14,833 nt of DNA from UBA3263 sp964549975 (GCA_964549975.1 CAZJWM010000051.1:1-14833); one strand, 5' to 3'; counted from the stretch's first letter, positions 1 through 8,230 are shown. Numbers and translations: made by a program. The notes: generated from the sequence alone by a model not told the origin.

Positions 1-49
<49 letters not shown>

Positions 50-103
50 ATTTCGTTTGTTTTATATGTTCGTTTGCGCTGCGTTGTTTCGCTTTTGCGA
101 TTG

Positions 104-135
104 CAAAGTTACGGACTTTCTGCGAATCTACCAAA
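104..135 (-). promoter_or_regulatory. Bacteroidales-type promoter for tRNA-Gly
   Basis: On the minus strand TTTG (135-132) is followed by a 20-base spacer and TAACTTTG (111-104). This matches the -33 TTTG and -7 TAnnTTTG elements of the Bacteroides primary sigma factor. Transcription should start near 97-100, giving a leader of roughly 50 bases before the tRNA. The promoter sits between the end of the ferredoxin gene (157) and the tRNA. No hairpin terminator is visible in that gap, so readthrough from the upstream operon is possible. Confidence 0.85.
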
Positions 136-156
136 TATTTGAGAGAAAAAATTGCA

Positions 157-927
157 TTATTTTTCGATTTTTCCTCTATCTTGTTGAAAGTCAGAATCTA
201 CATTTTTGCGATTTTTGGCAAAGAGGGGGTGGAGATATTGGCCTTTGCGGCGGGTTTGAGCGCCGTAGGCCACGGCGTGGGCCTGACAGACGTGATAGCA
301 GCGCAGGCAGTAGGCGCAGTTTGCTCCCCACCGGGGGTGGCCGTCGGCGTCGAGGGTGATGTTGGCCGTGGGGCAGAGCTCGGCGCAGCGGCCGCAGCCG
401 CGGCAGGCGTCGGTGGCGTGAAATTTGCCGTATTTCATCAGACGGTTGAAAAACCACGGGTAGATTACGCGCGACTTAAATTCGGGCAGCGGGCCGCGGT
501 GGATGTCCACTTCGGTGCTTCCGGCGGCAATGCGCGCGGCAATGGAGCGTATGCGCTCTTCGGCTTCGGTGAGTTTGCGCTGAATCAGCGCGGCGGAGTC
601 GGTGCCGAAAAATGGCAGGCAGACGTAGGTGTTGGGCATCCACACGCCGTAGATGCCGCCCACTGTGGCGCCGCATTCTTCCAGCAGGGCGCGCCAGCGG
701 CGGTCGATGTTGCCGGTTTCGTCGCCGTAGGTGCACACCATGTGCACTCGCTCACCGCGCGGCGGAAAGGCGCGCAGATGGCGCACCACCACCGGGGGGA
801 CGCCCCAGGCGTAGACGGGCATCACCCACACCGTGTCGGCGAAGTCCTCGGGGAGGAGTTCGCGCAGGCGTTGGGCCACGGCGGCGCTGTTGCCCATGCC
901 GGAGAAGCAGTGAATCCGTGCGGCCAT
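157..927 (-). CDS. EFR1-family ferredoxin with flavodoxin-like N-terminal domain
   Basis: The product has 256 residues. The N-terminal half is flavodoxin-like: residues 7-14 (CFSGMGNS) have the form of the FMN phosphate-binding loop, and CTYGDETGN at 65-73 fits a second flavin-contact loop. The C-terminal part carries two four-cysteine motifs of the 4Fe-4S type: C175, C178, C181, C185 and C204, C207, C210, C214. This layout is that of the EFR1 family, presumed cytoplasmic electron carriers whose partners are mostly unknown. The last 30 residues are basic and uncharacterised. The start at 927 is favoured because the stop codon of the upstream gene (931-929) ends one base before it, which suggests translational coupling. 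It is the last gene of a long co-directional string. Its exact electron donor and acceptor cannot be told from sequence. Confidence 0.88.
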   Translation of the reverse strand: MAARIHCFSGMGNSAAVAQRLRELLPEDFADTVWVMPVYAWGVPPVVVRHLRAFPPRGERVHMVCTYGDETGNIDRRWRALLEECGATVGGIYGVWMPNTYVCLPFFGTDSAALIQRKLTEAEERIRSIAARIAAGSTEVDIHRGPLPEFKSRVIYPWFFNRLMKYGKFHATDACRGCGRCAELCPTANITLDADGHPRWGANCAYCLRCYHVCQAHAVAYGAQTRRKGQYLHPLFAKNRKNVDSDFQQDRGKIEK

Positions 928-928
928 G

Positions 929-1972
929 TCAGTGGATGGTTATTTGGGTTGCGCCGAAGCCATATTCGAGGAAGGATGCGTCTTGGGGCTCGGCTTTGGG
1001 ATAGCAGCGGCGAAGCTCTTTGAGCAGGGCTGCTCGAAGCACGCCGTCGCCTTTGCCGTGGATGAATATCACTTTTGCGCCGACGTTGCGCTGAAGTTTG
1101 CGCATGTGGGCGTGGAAGGTTTCAATCTGATAGGCGAGCATCTCGCCTGAGGTCATACCGGAGGTGGAGTCGAGAAGTTGGTCGATGTGGAGGTCCACCA
1201 CCAGCGGCTCGTCGGCGCGGCGTTTGCCCGAGGGCGCGGCCTTGGGCAGTTGGCGGTCGGCGGCTTTGGGCTGCGTCACGTCGGCAAACATCTCTTCCGA
1301 GAGCTGCAGAGGGCGATAGGGACGTCCGGCCGTGACAATCGGCACGGTCATCACCGGGGCGTTGCTGTAGGCCGTGGGGGTGAAGCTGTGGAGCTTGGCA
1401 AACTTGGTCAAATCCAGGCGCTGCATCACGGCCACCGGGGCCTTGAGTTCGTATCCCCTACCCTGCTTGAACGGCAGCAGCTGCACGCTCACGCGCTCCC
1501 AGCGGTTGATGTCGTCGTGGAGCAGTTCGGGCAGGAGAATCTGCACGTTTGGCTCGATGGTGCCTTGGTCGATGAGGGTCCAGTGGTCGATGTCGCGCGA
1601 GGCGATGGCCACGGTGTAGAGCAGCGTATAGTTTGAGTCGTTCACCAAAATCGGGTCGAAGTGGGTGGCCGACAGATGTTTGATGTCTTGCGGTTCGAAG
1701 AGCAGAGCCACGTTGAGGGTGTCGCCGCCGGGCGTCTCCATGGCCTCCACGGGCTTGGGAGCAGGTTCGATGACCTTGGGGGCAACGGCCTTGGGCGCAG
1801 GCTCCTCGGCCTTGGCAGCGGGCGCCGACGGCACAAGCACACATTCGCTCAGGAGCACGGGCGTGTCGAAGCCATCTTCGTCGGTGACGTAGGCCATGCG
1901 GCCCTCAATGCGGGTGATTACGCCGCCGCCCACGGCGTTGAGAAAACGGACGGTATCGCCAATTTTTGCCAT
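929..1972 (-). CDS. DUF2027 domain protein with C-terminal Smr domain
   Basis: The product has 347 residues and no signal peptide. Residues 1-48 form a small beta-rich domain beginning MAKIGDTVRFL, typical of DUF2027 proteins of Bacteroidota. Residues 49-82 are a low-complexity linker rich in Ala, Pro, Lys and Glu. Residues 85-225 form a middle beta-rich domain. From about 258 to the end there is an Smr domain: VVDLHID at 258-264 corresponds to the DLRG/DLHG motif and HGKGDGVLR at 305-313 to the HGxGxG motif. Smr domains are found in MutS2 and in stand-alone proteins, where they bind or nick DNA or cleave mRNA on collided ribosomes; the activity of this family is not settled. The MutS ATPase domains are absent. 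The gene follows radA by 14 bases and abuts the ferredoxin gene, so it is probably in the same operon. Confidence 0.88.
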   Translation of the reverse strand: MAKIGDTVRFLNAVGGGVITRIEGRMAYVTDEDGFDTPVLLSECVLVPSAPAAKAEEPAPKAVAPKVIEPAPKPVEAMETPGGDTLNVALLFEPQDIKHLSATHFDPILVNDSNYTLLYTVAIASRDIDHWTLIDQGTIEPNVQILLPELLHDDINRWERVSVQLLPFKQGRGYELKAPVAVMQRLDLTKFAKLHSFTPTAYSNAPVMTVPIVTAGRPYRPLQLSEEMFADVTQPKAADRQLPKAAPSGKRRADEPLVVDLHIDQLLDSTSGMTSGEMLAYQIETFHAHMRKLQRNVGAKVIFIHGKGDGVLRAALLKELRRCYPKAEPQDASFLEYGFGATQITIH

Positions 1973-1986
1973 ATAAATTGCAGGGG

Positions 1987-3390
1987 TTAGGTGAAGAGTT
2001 TGCGAAACACTTCATCAACTTTCGACACTTCGGTGACTTCAATCTTCAAGCGCGAAGTGTCCACGCCCTTGAGATTGTGGTTGGGTATGAAAATCTGCTC
2101 CATGCCGAGTTTTTCGGCCTCCATGATGCGCTGTTCGATGCGCGACACGGGGCGAATTTCGCCCGAGAGGCCAATCTCGCCGGTCATGCACACGCGGCGC
2201 GGCACCACCAGGTCGGTGTTACTCGAGAGGATGGCGGAGATGACGGCCAAGTCGAGCGCAGGGTCGTTGACACGCAGGCCGCCGGCAATATTGAGAAACA
2301 CATCTTTTTGCGAGAGTTTGAAGCCCACGCGCTTTTCGAGCACGGCCAGAAGCATGTTCATGCGTTTGGAGTCGAAGCCGGTGACGGAGCGCTGCGGGGT
2401 GCCGTAGGCGGCGGTGCTCACCAGCGCTTGCGCTTCAATCAGGAAGGGGCGCAAGCCCTCGATGGTCACACCGATGGCCACTCCGGAGAGGTCGTCTTCG
2501 GCCGTGGACATGAGCACTTCGCTGGGGTTGGTCACTTCGCGCAGGCCGCGCTGACACATCTCGTAGATGCCCAGTTCGGAGGTGGAGCCAAAGCGGTTTT
2601 TGATGGCGCGCAGAATGCGATACATGTAGTGGGAATCGCCCTCAAAGCGGAGCACGGCGTCGACAATGTGTTCCAACACTTTCGGGCCGGCCAGAGAGCC
2701 CTCTTTGGTGATATGGCCTATGAGTATCACGGGCACGTTGGAATGTTTGGCATAAGCCAGCAGTCGGGCAGCACATTCGCGCACTTGGCCCACGGAACCG
2801 GCCGACGATTCGAGGTCGTCGGCGGCGATGGTTTGGATGGAGTCTATCACCACCAATCCGGGCTCGAGGTTCTCAATGTGGGCCATGATGTTGTCGAGCG
2901 AGGTCTCGGTGACGATATAGCAGTTGTCGCTGGGCCGACCTATGCGGTCGGCGCGCATTTTCAGCTGCATGGCGCTCTCTTCGCCGCTGACGTAGAGGAT
3001 TTTGCGCGAGCGGATGGAGAGGATGTTTTGCAACACGAGGGTCGACTTGCCGATGCCCGGTTCGCCACCCACCAACACCATCGAGCCGGGCACCAGTCCG
3101 CCGCCGAGCACGCGGTTCAATTCGCCGCTGGGCAGGGTGATGCGCGGTTGGTCTTCCACGGTGATGTCGCTCACGCGCTGGGGCGTTTGCAGGCCGCCGC
3201 CGGTGAGGTTGAGTGTGCCTTTGGGGCCGGAGGTGACGCGTGCGGCGGAGCTGCCGCCGGTCACTTTGCGCTCCTCCACCAGGGTGTTCCATTCGCCGCA
3301 GGCAGGGCAGCGACCCTCCCATTGCGAGTATTCGTTGCCGCAGTTGGAGCAAAACCACGCCGTGGCCACTTTTGATTTGGTTTTAGCCAT
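1987..3390 (-). CDS. radA: DNA repair protein RadA (Sms)
   Basis: RadA is a RecA-like, DnaB-related ATPase that promotes branch migration in homologous recombination, acting on RecA filaments and D-loops. The product has 467 residues, the usual family length. An N-terminal zinc finger uses C14, C17, C28 and C31. The Walker A motif GGEPGIGKST is at 108-117, a Walker B-like strand (LVVIDS) at 179-184, and the RadA-specific KNRFG motif at 264-268. The last third is the Lon-protease-like domain, which in RadA has no protease function. The ATG lies inside the last codons of the methyltransferase gene: the two genes share eight bases reading ATGGCTAA, the stop TAA being in the other frame. This overlap supports the start and implies coupled translation. 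Confidence 0.97.
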   Translation of the reverse strand: MAKTKSKVATAWFCSNCGNEYSQWEGRCPACGEWNTLVEERKVTGGSSAARVTSGPKGTLNLTGGGLQTPQRVSDITVEDQPRITLPSGELNRVLGGGLVPGSMVLVGGEPGIGKSTLVLQNILSIRSRKILYVSGEESAMQLKMRADRIGRPSDNCYIVTETSLDNIMAHIENLEPGLVVIDSIQTIAADDLESSAGSVGQVRECAARLLAYAKHSNVPVILIGHITKEGSLAGPKVLEHIVDAVLRFEGDSHYMYRILRAIKNRFGSTSELGIYEMCQRGLREVTNPSEVLMSTAEDDLSGVAIGVTIEGLRPFLIEAQALVSTAAYGTPQRSVTGFDSKRMNMLLAVLEKRVGFKLSQKDVFLNIAGGLRVNDPALDLAVISAILSSNTDLVVPRRVCMTGEIGLSGEIRPVSRIEQRIMEAEKLGMEQIFIPNHNLKGVDTSRLKIEVTEVSKVDEVFRKLFT

Positions 3391-4156
3391 AGATTCTACG
3401 TGAGATTTCGGAGATGACGATAGCCGTGGCTGTGGCCACGTTGAGCGACTCCACGCCTTGGCGGCCGGGCGGGAACGAGGGGATGAGCACGCGGTGGGTC
3501 ACCACTGCGGCCACTTCCTCGGAGATGCCGTTGCCTTCGTTGCCCATCACCACGATGGGGCCGCGCTCCAAGGGCAATTCGCTGCCGTAGAGGTTGCGGC
3601 CGTCGAGAAATGTGCCCACCACCGGGGCTCCCGAGCGCTGCAGCGCGTCGGCCAGGGAGTCGACATAGTGCACTTTCACGCGGCAGAGGGCGCCCATGGT
3701 GGCTTGCACCACCTTGGGGTTATAGAGGTCGGCGGTGCCGGGGGCGGCGAGGATATGCTCCACGCCAAACCAGTCGGCCAGACGCACAATCGTGCCGAGG
3801 TTGCCGGGGTCTTGCACGCAATCGAGGGCCAGAGTCAGTCGGCCGTCGTAGCTCCACGGCTCGGGCCGGGGAATCTCGTAGACGGCCATCACGGGCTGCG
3901 GCGAGCGCTGGTCGCTCATGCGCTGAATGTCGGTTTGACTGACCTGAATCACCTCGCCGCCGCCGGCGGGGCGCACCGTCGGATGCTCGTCGAGCCAAGC
4001 GGCGGTGGCAAATAGGTAGCGGCAAGGCAGATGCGGCATCGTGTCGGCCACGCAACGTGTGCCCTGGGCCGTGAAGAGGCCCAGAGATTTGCGTCCTTTG
4101 GTGGTGGCCAACGAGGCCACGGCCTTGCGCAGCGATGCCGTCAGAGTCTTATCCAC
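3383..4156 (-). CDS. TrmH/SpoU-family RNA 2'-O-methyltransferase
   Basis: The product has 257 residues and shows the two-domain plan of this family. An N-terminal substrate-binding domain (about 20-100, including GLFTAQGTRCVADT) precedes a SPOUT methyltransferase domain. The three SpoU motifs are visible: DPGNLGTIVRLADWFG for motif 1, VVMGNEGNGIS for motif 2 and ESLNVATATAIVISEI for motif 3. Together they form the trefoil knot that binds S-adenosylmethionine. The target (23S rRNA as in RlmB, or tRNA as in TrmH) cannot be decided from these motifs, so no symbol is given. The start at 4156 overlaps the stop of the upstream gene by eight bases (ATGGATAA), the same arrangement as at its own 3' end with radA. 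Confidence 0.93.
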   Translation of the reverse strand: MDKTLTASLRKAVASLATTKGRKSLGLFTAQGTRCVADTMPHLPCRYLFATAAWLDEHPTVRPAGGGEVIQVSQTDIQRMSDQRSPQPVMAVYEIPRPEPWSYDGRLTLALDCVQDPGNLGTIVRLADWFGVEHILAAPGTADLYNPKVVQATMGALCRVKVHYVDSLADALQRSGAPVVGTFLDGRNLYGSELPLERGPIVVMGNEGNGISEEVAAVVTHRVLIPSFPPGRQGVESLNVATATAIVISEISRRIYG

Positions 4157-4670
4157 GGTCGAAGAAGGGCGATTTGCTGGAGGCCGACAGGGCTATACCC
4201 TGCACGAGTTTGCAGTCGGTGAGATAGCCCAGAGCCTGGGCGGCGACGCCCACGGAATACATCACGCGGGTGTCGACACGGCGGTCGGCGGCGGTGGCGC
4301 AAGCCGAGCCCAGAGCAATGCCCACGTCGATGGCGTTGAATGCGCAGGGCACGGAGTCGGGCTTCTCGGCGCAGCAGGGGAAGCCGCAGTGGGCGCAGTT
4401 GAGCCCCTGCGGACGGATTTTGCTTCCGATGAGCACCACACACTCGCCGCGCAGGATGCAGTCGGCGTCGCGCACCATGCCCATGCGGCCGCGCTCCTCG
4501 CCTATTTGCTTCATCTTCTCAGAGAGGCGTTCGAGGTCGTCGTCGGTCACCATGGCAATTTCCACATAGTCGGTGCCTTTGGTCTTGGGGGCGGTGCGTG
4601 CCGCCGTCATCATATTTCTGGCCGCAGCAATGACAGATTCGGAGCGGTCGGTTCGTTCGTTTAGAATCAT
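4149..4670 (-). CDS. DUF2148 cysteine-rich ferredoxin-like protein
   Basis: The product has 173 residues when started at the ATG at 4670. The frame stays open further upstream to 4850, but that part would lie inside dsbD. The ATG at 4670 sits four bases after the dsbD stop, and the protein family begins with a short region like MILNERTDRSESV. The core carries a cysteine cluster: C92, C95, C99, C100 and C109, with further cysteines at 71, 77, 124 and 153. This cluster plus the NCAHCGFPCC signature matches DUF2148, annotated as a ferredoxin domain protein and presumed to bind an iron-sulfur cluster. No enzymatic role is known to me. It is linked by overlapping or near-touching codons to dsbD and to the methyltransferase gene, so it is almost certainly co-transcribed with them. 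Confidence 0.87.
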   Translation of the reverse strand: MILNERTDRSESVIAAARNMMTAARTAPKTKGTDYVEIAMVTDDDLERLSEKMKQIGEERGRMGMVRDADCILRGECVVLIGSKIRPQGLNCAHCGFPCCAEKPDSVPCAFNAIDVGIALGSACATAADRRVDTRVMYSVGVAAQALGYLTDCKLVQGIALSASSKSPFFDRG

Positions 4671-4674
4671 TATC

Positions 4675-6594
4675 TTATCTGTTTTTATACTCGTCGAGGG
4701 CTGTCTGCAGATACTTCGCAAACTTGTCGACATCTTCGTCGTGTCCGGCCGAGGGCGACACGGGTTTACCCTCGTTGTCGAGCACCATATAATAGGGTTG
4801 AGCGTTGGCGGCAAATTTATAGCGCTGCAGGTAGCTCCACTTGTCGCCAACGGTGCGCAGGGTCACTTGCTTGCCGTTTTCCTCCACGACGATTGGCGCA
4901 GGCAGGGCGGTTTTGTCGTCGACCATCAGCTCAATCATCACGAAGTTTTGCTCCAGGAGTTCGCCCACTTGGGGAGTGTCGAACACGGCGTTTTCCATCT
5001 TGCGGCAATTGACGCAGCCATAGCCGGAGAAGTCCATAAACACGGGCATATTGTGTTCGGCGGCATAGGCCATGCCTTCGTCGTAGTCGTGGAAAGTGGT
5101 GAATTCTTTTTCTTGATAGAGGTTGAAGTCTTGTGTGCTCAACGGGGGCACGAAGGCGCTCACTGCCTTAAGGGGTGCGCCCCAGAGGCCGGGCAGGAGA
5201 TACACCGAGAAGCTCAGCGAAATCAGCGCCAGGAAGAAGCCCAACACTCCGGTGTGGGCCGCGGGTGAGTCGTGGCTGAAGCGGAGTTTGCCCAGGAGAT
5301 ACATGCCCAGCAGAGCGAAGATCACCACCCAGAGGGCCACGAACACTTCGCGGTCGAGCAGGCGCCAGCCGTAGGCCATGTCGGCCACGGAGAGAAACTT
5401 CAGCGAGAGGGCCAATTCAAGGAAACCGAGAACCACCTTCACGGAGTTGAGCCAGCCGCCGGAGCGGGGTGCGCTCTTGAGCACGGAGGGGAAGATGGCA
5501 AACAGCGCAAAGGGGATGGCCAGGGCCAGGGCGAAGGCAAACATGCCCACGGCGGGGCCTACGTAGGAGCCCATGCCGGCAGCCTCCACAAGCAGGGTGC
5601 CGATGATGGGGCCGGTGCAGCTAAAGGAGACCAACACCAGGGTGAAGGCCATGAAGAAGATGCTCAGGATGCCCGTGGTGCTTTCGGCTTTGGAGTCGAC
5701 GGCGTTGCTCCATTTCGAGGGGAGCTTGATGTCGAAGGCGCCGAAAAAGGAGATGGCAAACACCACCAGCAGAGCAAAGAAAATCAGGTTGAACACGGCG
5801 TTGGTGCTGAGGCTGTTCAGGGCACTTGCGCCGAAGATGACGGTGATCAGCAGGCCGAAAACGAGGTAGATCACCACGATTGACAGGCCATAGATGATGG
5901 CCTCGCGCACGGCCTTGGCGCGGGTGCCGTTCTTCTTCAGAAAGAAGCTCACTGTCATAGGAATCATCGGCCAAACGCAGGGGGTGAGCAGCGCCACCAG
6001 TCCGCCTAAAAAGCCATAGAGAAAGATTTGCCACAGCGATGAATCGGCCACGTCTTGCCCGCCGCCGTCAACGGGCTCCCACAAAGGGTCTTGCGCAGGG
6101 TCGAATTGCTGAGCAGCGCCGGAGGCCGTCACCGCAGCGGCGGCTTGCGCGTCGCCGAAGGAGAACTCCTGCGAGCCGGTGGTGCAGTTTTGGTCGTTGC
6201 AGGCCATGAAGTCCACTGTGCCGGCCACGCTATAGTGTTCGGGGTCGGTGATGGTGAAATATTGGTGGAGCACCACGGTGTGCTCCCAGAAGCGGAGGTC
6301 GGCTTCAAATTGGGCGTCATATTTTTCAATGGGTCGGCTTTCGGCCTCGATTTCGCCGTTGACTTCAGCGCCGCTGAGGGTGGTGAAGTTGATGGCCGTG
6401 GGGCTGGGGCCGTAGTCCATTTCGGGAAGTTCGGTTGCGTAGAGATGCCAGCCATCGTCGATGGTGGCGGTGAGGGTGAGCACACCTTCGTCGCCGTCAA
6501 CGGCCCACTCCGAGGTCCATTTGACAGGCTCAAGCATCTGGCCCGACACCCCAAAGGGGAGCAGCGCCAGAATGGCGATAAGTAACTGCTTCAT
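4675..6594 (-). CDS. dsbD: Thiol:disulfide interchange protein DsbD family
   Basis: The product (639 residues) is expected to carry electrons from cytoplasmic thioredoxin across the inner membrane to periplasmic thiol proteins. Residues 1-19 form a signal peptide. Residues 20-165 are the N-terminal periplasmic domain, with a candidate redox pair C132 and C137 in FMACNDQNC. Residues 185-475 contain about eight hydrophobic segments with one cysteine in each half (C206 in LTPCVWPMIP and C326 in FSCTGP), as expected of the CcdA-like transporter. The C-terminal domain has the thioredoxin-like motif GYGCVNCRKM with C527 and C530. All three cysteine pairs needed for relay are present. A 68-base gap separates it from xseB; I saw no consensus promoter there, so how it is transcribed is unclear. 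Confidence 0.93.
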   Translation of the reverse strand: MKQLLIAILALLPFGVSGQMLEPVKWTSEWAVDGDEGVLTLTATIDDGWHLYATELPEMDYGPSPTAINFTTLSGAEVNGEIEAESRPIEKYDAQFEADLRFWEHTVVLHQYFTITDPEHYSVAGTVDFMACNDQNCTTGSQEFSFGDAQAAAAVTASGAAQQFDPAQDPLWEPVDGGGQDVADSSLWQIFLYGFLGGLVALLTPCVWPMIPMTVSFFLKKNGTRAKAVREAIIYGLSIVVIYLVFGLLITVIFGASALNSLSTNAVFNLIFFALLVVFAISFFGAFDIKLPSKWSNAVDSKAESTTGILSIFFMAFTLVLVSFSCTGPIIGTLLVEAAGMGSYVGPAVGMFAFALALAIPFALFAIFPSVLKSAPRSGGWLNSVKVVLGFLELALSLKFLSVADMAYGWRLLDREVFVALWVVIFALLGMYLLGKLRFSHDSPAAHTGVLGFFLALISLSFSVYLLPGLWGAPLKAVSAFVPPLSTQDFNLYQEKEFTTFHDYDEGMAYAAEHNMPVFMDFSGYGCVNCRKMENAVFDTPQVGELLEQNFVMIELMVDDKTALPAPIVVEENGKQVTLRTVGDKWSYLQRYKFAANAQPYYMVLDNEGKPVSPSAGHDEDVDKFAKYLQTALDEYKNR

Positions 6595-6662
6595 AAGAAT
6601 ATGTGAGTAATTTTATGTTTTTGATTATCTGTAAGTAAGACTGCCTCGCGGCGTGCTTATCG

Positions 6663-6887
6663 TTATTGGGCTGATTGGGTGGGATTGAGTTCGGCGAGAA
6701 TCTTTTGGAGCTCCTTGTCGGTCATCATCAGGCGCTCGCGGCAAGCCTTGAGCAACTCGGCGGCGCGAGTGGTGAATTGCGAGAGCGAGTCGATGTCGCA
6801 GTTGTCGCTCTGCATGAGGTTGAGAATCTTTTCAAGCTCCTGAACGGCCTGAGTGTAGGAGAGTTGATTGACGGGGGTAAATTCCAT
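6663..6887 (-). CDS. xseB: Exodeoxyribonuclease VII small subunit
   Basis: The product has 74 residues. Its opening region LSYTQAVQELEKILNLMQSD matches the conserved YEEALxELExIVxxLE start of XseB, followed by a second helix (RAAELLKACRERLMMTDKELQKILAE). The fold is a helical hairpin of which several copies coat the large subunit to make active ExoVII, an enzyme that degrades single-stranded DNA from either end. It lies 32 bases after xseA in the same direction, as expected for the xseA-xseB pair. The tail is short and slightly polar. Confidence 0.92.
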   Translation of the reverse strand: MEFTPVNQLSYTQAVQELEKILNLMQSDNCDIDSLSQFTTRAAELLKACRERLMMTDKELQKILAELNPTQSAQ

Positions 6888-6919
6888 AGGGTGAACGTTT
6901 TATGGGTGGTTTACTTTTC

Positions 6920-8230
6920 TTATTTTCGGGTTGAATGAATCACGCCGCCGGCCAGGGTGGTTTCGATGTCGGCGCCGATGGGCACTTGGTCGGCCGAGGT
7001 GACGGCGTGGCCGTCTACGCGGGTGATGGAGTAGCCGCGGCGCAGGGTGGCTTCGGGCGAGAGCACTCCAAGAAGCTCTTGCAGGGCGTCGAGGCGGGCG
7101 TTGCGGCGCTGAAGTTGCGCGGCCAGAGCCATGCGAATGGCGTCGGCATAGCGGTCGAGACGGCTCTGCATGGGCTGCAGACGGCGCGCGGAGATGTTGG
7201 TCAGCAGCATGGTGGCATTGTTCAGGCGCTTTTCGGCGCGATGGATTGCGGCCATGGGGAGCATGGGCAGTTGGCCTTCGATGTAGGCCAACTGGCGTTC
7301 GGCGCCGGTGGTGCATTCGCGCACGGCGGCGACGATGTTTTGGCTCAGCAGCTGCAGACGTTCCACTTGCGCCAGCCCCAGGTTGACGAGAAATTCGGCG
7401 GCAGCCGTGGGGGTCTTGACGCGTTGGCGGGCAACGTAGTCGAGCACGGTGATGTCGCGCTCGTGGCCTATGCCCACAATCACGGGCAGGGGAAATTGGG
7501 CCACGTTGTTGGCCAAGTCGTAGTCTTCAAATCCGCTCAAATCGGAGGTGGCACCACCGCCGCGTATAATCACCACGCAGTCCCACTGCTCTTGCTCGGC
7601 GGCGATGGCCTCAAGGGCGGCGATGACGCCGGCTGCGGTGCGATCACCTTGCATGATCGACTCAAAGAGCCGGGTCTTGAATCGAAGACCGCCGCCGCGC
7701 TCATAGAGCTGGTGCATGAAGTCGCCATAGCCGGCGGCGCCGCGAGCGCTCACAATGGCTATGCGCTGCGTGAGTTCGGGGAATTGCAGTTTGCGATTGT
7801 AGTCGATGACGCCTTCGCGCTTGAGTTTTTCGAGAATCTCGCGGCGACGACGCTCAAGGTCGCCCATGGTGTAGCTCGGGTCGATGGCGTCGATCACCAG
7901 CGAGAGGCCGTAGACCACGTGATAGCGGGCGCTCACGCGCACCATCACCTTCAGCCCCGACTTGAATGTCTGACCGGTGGCTGCCTGAAATTGGCCGCCG
8001 ATGGCGCGCCACTGCGTGGCCCAGATGACGGCACGGGCTTTGGCCACGGCCACTCCGGTGTTGGGGTCTTTTTCGATTAGTTCCAGATAGCAATGTCCGC
8101 CGCGCACGGCCACGTCGGAGAGCTCGGCGGTGACCCACACGCCCTGAGTGGCGGGCGACGAGCTGATGGCCGCGGCGAGATTGCGCTGCAGCTCGGTGAG
8201 GGTTTGGATTTTGCGCTGGTCGTCGGTCAT
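6920..8230 (-). CDS. xseA: Exodeoxyribonuclease VII large subunit
   Basis: The product has 436 residues from the ATG at 8230. A start at 8263 is also open and would add 11 residues, but it would lie inside the upstream gene. The 8230 start makes the common four-base ATGA overlap with the upstream stop, so I prefer it. An N-terminal OB fold (about 10-105, with VWVTAELSDVAVRGGHCYLEL) binds single-stranded DNA. The catalytic domain follows, with IAIVSARGAAGYGDF, VVIIRGGGATSDLSGF and PVIVGIGHERDITVLDYVA, all hallmarks of XseA. A long helical region of about 120 residues comes after it, then a C-terminal segment with LRRGYSITR. The last is the conserved end of the family. Confidence 0.96.
   Translation of the reverse strand: MTDDQRKIQTLTELQRNLAAAISSSPATQGVWVTAELSDVAVRGGHCYLELIEKDPNTGVAVAKARAVIWATQWRAIGGQFQAATGQTFKSGLKVMVRVSARYHVVYGLSLVIDAIDPSYTMGDLERRRREILEKLKREGVIDYNRKLQFPELTQRIAIVSARGAAGYGDFMHQLYERGGGLRFKTRLFESIMQGDRTAAGVIAALEAIAAEQEQWDCVVIIRGGGATSDLSGFEDYDLANNVAQFPLPVIVGIGHERDITVLDYVARQRVKTPTAAAEFLVNLGLAQVERLQLLSQNIVAAVRECTTGAERQLAYIEGQLPMLPMAAIHRAEKRLNNATMLLTNISARRLQPMQSRLDRYADAIRMALAAQLQRRNARLDALQELLGVLSPEATLRRGYSITRVDGHAVTSADQVPIGADIETTLAGGVIHSTRK

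Noticed and set aside
139..1023. Long plus-strand frame of 294 codons opposite the EFR1 gene, and similar long plus-strand frames opposite radA, xseA and the secreted-protein gene
   Set aside because: They mirror minus-strand genes with recognisable motifs and arise from GC-rich codon structure. Their predicted proteins are rich in Gly, His and Val without motifs.
4671..4850. Upstream extension of the DUF2148 gene to 4850
   Set aside because: The extra 60 residues lie in another frame of dsbD and are basic and low in recognisable motifs; the ATG at 4670 sits right after the dsbD stop.
6595..6662. Promoter for dsbD in the gap after xseB
   Set aside because: No TAnnTTTG with a TTTG at the right distance is present on the minus strand; only general AT richness was found.
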